Source: Streptomyces sp. NA02950
Lineage (GTDB): Bacteria; Actinomycetota; Actinomycetes; Streptomycetales; Streptomycetaceae
Reading direction: 5' to 3'
Assembly: GCF_013364155.1 (NCBI RefSeq)
Contig: NZ_CP054916.1
Span: 2,355,001-2,419,000 of the forward strand
DNA length: 64,000 nucleotides
Of the stretch, positions 59,564 to 64,000 are shown one piece after another; within the stretch, counting starts at the first letter, position 1, and each line of letters starts with the position of its first letter. A model generated the notes under the pieces. The model did no database searches. It worked only from the letters and a program-made list of their open reading frames with translations, and was not told the origin of the DNA. Made by a program: the position numbers and the translations under genes.

Positions 59564-59780
59564 AGGTCCTGTCCGGTGGATCTTTGAGGGTCAGCCCGCG
59601 GCGTCTGGTGCAGGGGGCACCTCCCAGCGGTAGCTGGGGGAGGATCGCAAGGCGGAGGATCGCCCTCGTACTGGGCGTACTCGGGCGACTCCGACAACGC
59701 AGCCGGGGGCACCTCCCAGCGGTAGCTGGGGGCGCGGTGCCAGGCGTCGCGGGCCCGATAAGATCCACCGGACAGGGCCT
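59564..59780. mobile_element. 217-base MITE-like element with 21-base inverted ends
   Basis: AGGTCCTGTCCGGTGGATCT plus one base (59564-59584) pairs with 59760-59780 at 20 of 21 positions. Inside are two identical 28-base copies of the sequence beginning GGGGGCACCTCCCAGCGGTA (59613-59640 and 59705-59732), also found reversed in the element at 41,409. No coding capacity. The right end reaches the first bases of the dxs stop codon. Confidence 0.65.
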
Positions 59781-61761
59781 AGTCGCGCACCGGCTCCCCG
59801 GCGGACGCCGGCTGCGTCACCCGCCCGGCGCGGCCCGGACCGGTCGCCTCGGCGGGCTCGGCGGCCTCGTCCCCGGTTCGGTTGCCGATCCGGGAGACCA
59901 GGCCGGTGACCTGTCGGGCGATGTCGGGGGCGGTCAGCCCGATCTCGGCCATGACCTCCTTGCGGGAGGCGTGGTCCAGGAAGCGCGGCGGGATGCCGAA
60001 GTCGCGTACCGGCATGTCGACGCCGGAGTCGCGCAGCGCCTGGGCGATGGCGGAGCCCACACCGCCGACCCGGCTGTTGTCCTCGACGGTGACCACGACG
60101 CGGTGGCGCTCGGCGAGCGCGGGCAGCTCCTCGTCGACCGGTTTGACCCAGCGCGGGTCCACCACCGTGGTGGAAATGCCCTGTTTGTCGAGAAGGTCGG
60201 CAGCCTCCAGACACATCGGGGCGAGCGCCCCGACCGACACCAGCAGCACATCGGGCCGCTCGCCCTCGTCCTGCGCGGGCTCGCGCAGAACGTCCATCCC
60301 GCCGATCCGGCCGACCGCGGCCACCGCCGGGCCCACCGCGCCCTTGGAGTAGCGCACCACGGTCGGTGCGTCGTCGACCTGGACGGCCTCGCGCAGCTGG
60401 GCACGGACCTGGTCGGCGTCGCGCGGGGCGGCGATCCGCAGCCCGGGGACGACCTGAAGGATCGACATGTCCCACATGCCGTTGTGCGAGGCCCCGTCCG
60501 TACCGGTGATCCCGGCGCGGTCGAGGACGAAGGTCACCCCGCAGCGGTGCAGCGCCACATCCATCAGCACCTGGTCGAAGGCGCGGTTGAGGAAGGTGGC
60601 GTAGACCGCGAAGACCGGGTGCAGACCGCCGGTGGCCAGGCCCGCCGCCGAGACCGCCGCGTGCTGCTCGGCGATGCCGACGTCGTAGACCCGGTCGGGG
60701 AAGCGCTTGGCGAACTCGGTGAGGCCCACCGGGTGCAGCATGGCCGCGGTGATGGCCACGATGTCCTCGCGCTCCTCGCCGAGCTTGACCATCTCCTCGC
60801 CGAAGACCGAGGTCCAGTCGGCGCCGGAGGCCGAGATCGGCAGCCCGGTGTCCGGGTGGATCTTGCCGACGGCGTGGAAGCGGTCCGCCTCGTCCTGGAG
60901 GGCGGGCTGGTAGCCGCGGCCCTTCTCGGTGAGGCAGTGCACGATGACCGGGCCGCCGAACCGCTTGGCCCGCTGCAACGCGGACTCCAGTGCCTCGATG
61001 TCATGGCCGTCGATCGGACCGACGTACTTCAGCCCCAGGTCCTCGAACATGCCCTGCGGGGTGATGAAGTCCTTGAGCCCCTTCTTGGCGCCGTGCAGGG
61101 TCTCGTACAGCGGCCTGCCGACGACCGGGGTGCGCTCCAGCAGGTCCTTGCCACGGGCGAGGAAGCGCTCGTAGCCGTCGGTGGTGCGCAGCGTGGCGAG
61201 GTGGTTGGCCAGTCCGCCGATGGTCGGGCCGTAGGAGCGCTCGTTGTCGTTGACCACGATGACCAGCGGACGGTTCTTGGCGGCGGCGATGTTGTTGAGC
61301 GCCTCCCAGGCCATCCCGCCGGTGAGCGCCCCGTCACCGATCACGGCGACCACATGGTCCTGCTTGCCGAGCAGCTCGTTGGCCTTGGCCAGTCCCTCCG
61401 CCCAGCCGAGGACGGTCGAGGCGTGGCTGTTCTCGATGACGTCGTGCTCGGACTCGGCGCGCGCGGGGTAACCGGACAGCCCGCCCTTGCTCTTGAGCCG
61501 GGAGAAGTCCTGGCGGCCGGTGAGCAGCTTGTGGACGTAGGACTGGTGCCCGGTGTCCAGCAGCACCTTGTCGCGGGGCGAGTCGAAGACCCGGTGCAGG
61601 GCGATGGTCAGTTCGACCACACCGAGGTTGGGGCCGAGGTGGCCACCGGTCTTGGAGACGGCGTCGACGAGAAAGGTGCGGATCTCCGCGGCCAACTGGT
61701 CCAGCTCCTCCGGAGCGAGCCGGTCCAGATCGCGCGGTCCCCTGATGCGGGTCAGCAGCAC
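59779..61761 (-). CDS. dxs: 1-Deoxy-D-xylulose-5-phosphate synthase Dxs
   Basis: A 660-residue thiamine-diphosphate enzyme, the first step of the non-mevalonate isoprenoid pathway, joining pyruvate and glyceraldehyde 3-phosphate. [20 protein letters not shown], the ThDP motif [18 protein letters not shown] with NDN after it, and the C-terminal domain's [18 protein letters not shown] are present. The last 40 residues are a variable Ala/Glu-rich tail ending at the MITE-like element. GTG 61761 has AAGGAGG 5 bases upstream. It is a single-gene unit. Confidence 0.97.
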   Translation of the reverse strand: MLLTRIRGPRDLDRLAPEELDQLAAEIRTFLVDAVSKTGGHLGPNLGVVELTIALHRVFDSPRDKVLLDTGHQSYVHKLLTGRQDFSRLKSKGGLSGYPARAESEHDVIENSHASTVLGWAEGLAKANELLGKQDHVVAVIGDGALTGGMAWEALNNIAAAKNRPLVIVVNDNERSYGPTIGGLANHLATLRTTDGYERFLARGKDLLERTPVVGRPLYETLHGAKKGLKDFITPQGMFEDLGLKYVGPIDGHDIEALESALQRAKRFGGPVIVHCLTEKGRGYQPALQDEADRFHAVGKIHPDTGLPISASGADWTSVFGEEMVKLGEEREDIVAITAAMLHPVGLTEFAKRFPDRVYDVGIAEQHAAVSAAGLATGGLHPVFAVYATFLNRAFDQVLMDVALHRCGVTFVLDRAGITGTDGASHNGMWDMSILQVVPGLRIAAPRDADQVRAQLREAVQVDDAPTVVRYSKGAVGPAVAAVGRIGGMDVLREPAQDEGERPDVLLVSVGALAPMCLEAADLLDKQGISTTVVDPRWVKPVDEELPALAERHRVVVTVEDNSRVGGVGSAIAQALRDSGVDMPVRDFGIPPRFLDHASRKEVMAEIGLTAPDIARQVTGLVSRIGNRTGDEAAEPAEATGPGRAGRVTQPASAGEPVRD

Positions 61762-61875
61762 CCGTGCCTCCTTGCTTCGAGCGTCTCCATCGAGCCTTGC
61801 CGGTCCGCCCGAGTCTAGTGTTCCGCTCTGCGCCGAAGACCCCGGCCCATGCGATGTGGGTCACGCGAACGGACG

Positions 61876-61909
61876 AGCCCGGCACCGCCTCGCGGGGCGG
61901 TGCCGGGCT
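61876..61909. terminator. Terminator of the sugar ABC operon
   Basis: AGCCCGGCACCGCC (61876-61889) pairs exactly with 61896-61909 over a 6-base loop, 23 bases after the permease stop and before dxs. Confidence 0.85.
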
Positions 61910-61931
61910 GTGGTCCTCCGGCCGCGGCGGA

Positions 61932-63236
61932 TCAACCGCGTCCGGCCGAGCGTTGTGTTCTGCGCGACACCGAGTCGATCACGACGGCGGCCAGCAGCAC
62001 CCCACCGGTGATCATGTACTGCACGGAGTTGGCCACGCCCAGCAGGTTCATACCGGATGAAATCGAGCCGATGACCAGCATGCCGAGCAGTGCGGACCAG
62101 ACCGAGCCCCGGCCGCCGAAGAGGCTGGTGCCACCGATGACCGCGGCCGCGATGGCCTCCATCAGCAGGTTGCCGGTACCGGCCTGCTGACTGGCGGAGC
62201 CCACCCGGGAGGCGATCATGAGACCGCCGAAGGCGGCCATGAACCCGGAGAGCGCGAAGACCGACATCCGCACCGCCACGACGTTGATGCCCGCGCGGCG
62301 CGCCGCCTCGACGCTGCCGCCGAGCGCCATCACCTTGCGTCCGTAGGCGGTGCGGCGGACCACGAAGTCCAGCAGCACCAGCACCACCACGAAGATCACC
62401 AGGCCGAGCGGCAGCCCCTTGTACTCGTTCAGCCGCCACGCCGCCGTGAAGACGATCGCGGCGATCACCGCGGTGCGCACCAGGATCTCGCTCAGCGGCC
62501 GGGAGGGGACACCGGCCGCCTTGCGCCGCCTGCTGTCCACGAACTGGGCGAAGAAGAAGCCCGCCACCGCGACCGTCGCCGCCCCGTACGCGGCGACCAG
62601 CTGGGTGAAGTAGTGGTCGGTGAGGGTGCGGACGAAGCTGTCGTCGGCGATGCCGATGGTGCCGGTGGTTCCCAGCACCTGGAGCATCAGCCCGTTCCAG
62701 GCCAGCAGACCGGCCAGGGTCACCACGAAGGCCGGTACGCCGATCTTGGCGAAGAAGAAACCGTGCAGCGCGCCGAGGACGGCACCGGCACCCAGGGCGG
62801 CGGCCACCGCTATCCCCTCGGGCACCCCGTGGTTCACATTGAGCACCGTCAGGGTGGCCGCGGCCAGACCGCTGATCGACCCGACGGAGAGATCGATCTC
62901 ACCCAGCAGCAGGACGAACACGATCCCGACCGAGATCATGCCGGTGCCGCCGATCAGGATGGACAGATCGGAGAGGTTCTTGGGCGAGAGGAAGGCGCTG
63001 TCCTTCCACTGGAAGACCGCCCAGATGATGGCGATGCCGATGATGACCGGGACGGCGCCCAGGTCACCACTGCGCATCTTGCGGCTGAACTCGGTCAGGT
63101 AGCCCTTGAAGCCCTCCTGACGCACCAGCAGCCGCGGGTCCACGGCGGTGACCGCGTCCGCGGCGACCGGGTTGGCGTCGGCCGGACCGCGCTTGGCGTG
63201 GCTGCCGCCGTTGTTCTTCCGGACATTGGTGGTCAC
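61932..63236 (-). CDS. xylH: Sugar ABC transporter permease (XylH-type)
   Basis: A 434-residue permease with about ten to eleven helices. Family segments are GEIDLSVGSISGLAAA near the first conserved loop and the cytoplasmic coupling region AYGRKVMALGGSVEAARRAGI, with a C-terminal GGTSLFGGRGSVWSALLG. This is the CUT2 group that imports ribose, xylose or galactose; the N-terminal soluble extension and the neighbouring ATPase fit the xylose type. GTG 63236 overlaps the ATPase stop as GTGA. The binding protein (XylF) should lie beyond the window. Confidence 0.88.
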   Translation of the reverse strand: MTTNVRKNNGGSHAKRGPADANPVAADAVTAVDPRLLVRQEGFKGYLTEFSRKMRSGDLGAVPVIIGIAIIWAVFQWKDSAFLSPKNLSDLSILIGGTGMISVGIVFVLLLGEIDLSVGSISGLAAATLTVLNVNHGVPEGIAVAAALGAGAVLGALHGFFFAKIGVPAFVVTLAGLLAWNGLMLQVLGTTGTIGIADDSFVRTLTDHYFTQLVAAYGAATVAVAGFFFAQFVDSRRRKAAGVPSRPLSEILVRTAVIAAIVFTAAWRLNEYKGLPLGLVIFVVVLVLLDFVVRRTAYGRKVMALGGSVEAARRAGINVVAVRMSVFALSGFMAAFGGLMIASRVGSASQQAGTGNLLMEAIAAAVIGGTSLFGGRGSVWSALLGMLVIGSISSGMNLLGVANSVQYMITGGVLLAAVVIDSVSRRTQRSAGRG

Positions 63237-64000
63237 TTCGCGACCTCCCCGCTGCGCGCCTTGCGGCGGGTCACGGCATTGTCCGTGGCGCCGGTGATGG
63301 CGGAAATGATCTCTTCCTGAGAGGTGGACCGGACGTCGAAGGTGCCGTTGTTGCGGCCCAGGCGCAGCACCGCGACCCGGTCCGCGACCGCCTTGACGTC
63401 GGCCATGTTGTGGCTGATGAGGATCACGGCGAGACCGCGTTCGCGCAGCCGCTCGACCAGGTCCAGCACCTGGGCGGTCTGCTCGACGCCCAGGGCGGCG
63501 GTCGGCTCGTCCAGGATCACCAGCTTGGGCTCGCCCAGCATCGAGCGGGCGATGGCGACGGTCTGCCGCTGGCCGCCGGAGAGCGAGGCGATCGGGATCC
63601 GCACGCTGGGGATCCGGATGGACAGGGTCTGGAGCAGCTCACGGGCGCGGCGCTCCATCTCGACCTCGTCCAGCACCCCGCCGCGCAGGATCTCGCGGCC
63701 GAGGAAGAGATTGCCGACGACGTCGATGTTGTCGCAGAGTGCCAGGTCCTGGTAGACGGTCGCGATGCCCAGGTCCTGGGCGTCGTGCGGCCGGCTGACC
63801 TGGACCGGCCTGCCCTGCCAGGCGAGGACGCCCTCGTCGGCGGGGCCGACTCCGGCGATGGTCTTGACGAGGGTGGACTTGCCCGCGCCGTTGTCGCCCA
63901 CCAGGGCGACAACTTCACCGGCATGGACCTCCAGGTGGATGTCGCTCAGCGCCTGGACAGCGCCAAATCGCTTGGAGATCCCGCGCAACGCCAACACGGG
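63233..64000 (-). CDS. xylG: Sugar ABC transporter ATPase (XylG-type), 5' end missing
   Basis: At least 255 codons of an ATPase that continues past the window edge. Only one ATPase domain is present, unlike the double RbsA/XylG of E. coli; single-domain forms occur in Streptomyces. Walker A VGDNGAGKSTLVK, signature SLSGGQRQTVAIARSM, Walker B LVILDEPTAALG and H-loop LISHN are intact. GTG at 63997 is probably internal, since the family begins a few residues earlier. It energises the XylH permease to which it is coupled. Confidence 0.9.
   Translation of the reverse strand, partial: PVLALRGISKRFGAVQALSDIHLEVHAGEVVALVGDNGAGKSTLVKTIAGVGPADEGVLAWQGRPVQVSRPHDAQDLGIATVYQDLALCDNIDVVGNLFLGREILRGGVLDEVEMERRARELLQTLSIRIPSVRIPIASLSGGQRQTVAIARSMLGEPKLVILDEPTAALGVEQTAQVLDLVERLRERGLAVILISHNMADVKAVADRVAVLRLGRNNGTFDVRSTSQEEIISAITGATDNAVTRRKARSGEVAK

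Noticed and set aside
1..64000. tRNA, rRNA or tmRNA genes
   Set aside because: No T-loop-like GGTTCRANYCC sequence within a cloverleaf-sized gap, nor rRNA-like conserved blocks, was found in the intergenic regions by eye; a covariance search would be needed to exclude small RNAs.

Overview
The window is GC-rich (roughly 73% by eye) high-density actinobacterial chromosome and almost certainly comes from a Streptomyces. The evidence is strong third-position G/C bias, GTG starts and GTGA/ATGA overlaps, rare TTA codons, many TANNNT -10 boxes 6-8 bases ahead of the start codon, and family markers such as DUF3000, tandem-IclR PobR, actinobacterial HemQ and xylose-type ABC genes next to dxs. It holds 54 genes or gene fragments. 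No rRNA, tRNA, CRISPR array, integrase or intact insertion sequence was seen.

Layout. 1-5,640: treZ 3' end, a LysE-type exporter, msrB-murC, a stress-protein-like gene, a RibD-like reductase and zapE. 5,641-13,340: PhoX-type phosphatase behind a palindromic operator candidate, a tiny zinc-ribbon protein, an ABC pair whose ATPase is frameshifted, AIM24, a Pth2-like protein, a methyltransferase and a bacterial eRF1-like protein. 13,341-24,443: a glycan/envelope island with a zinc-ribbon epimerase, a two-component system, glycosyltransferase 2, a CofC-like nucleotidyltransferase, a methyltransferase, a Sec/Tat-type molybdoenzyme with its membrane partner, a GT-C-like membrane protein and a deacetylase-like protein with a TTA codon. 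24,560-30,378: a penicillin-binding protein with a ruined transpeptidase site, diverging from a three-gene set made of a DUF692 (MNIO) enzyme fused to a partner domain, a membrane protein ending in a Cys/Gly/Ser tail, and a tail-less relative. 30,479-45,005: a secreted peptidase, then hemG-hemQ and hemE, separated by a 4-hydroxybenzoate island (pobR, pobA, IclR, MFS, flavin disulfide reductase) and an unknown protein with three CGHxxHP motifs. 45,202-52,440: an atypical response regulator, RNase D, fadA-fadB, a lectin-like propeller and a NYN/PIN-like protein. 52,601-57,556: a short poly-gamma-glutamate-type cluster (capC, capB, a double-HAMP receptor without output, a divergent secreted protein). 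57,672-64,000: an amino-acid permease, dxs and the xylose-type permease/ATPase pair.

How it works together. Envelope assembly dominates: murC, the transglycosylase, the glycan island, capBC and the MNIO membrane system all act at or on the cell surface. Haem synthesis (hemE, hemG, hemQ) uses the actinobacterial coproporphyrin branch. fadAB and the pob genes supply acetyl-CoA and protocatechuate catabolism.

Most novel candidate: the MNIO-linked, membrane-anchored Cys-rich protein at 27,091-30,378. Other points of interest are the transpeptidase with lost nucleophile, a 28-base repeat shared by elements with unrelated inverted ends, TTA codons in three genes, and about ten probable leaderless promoters.
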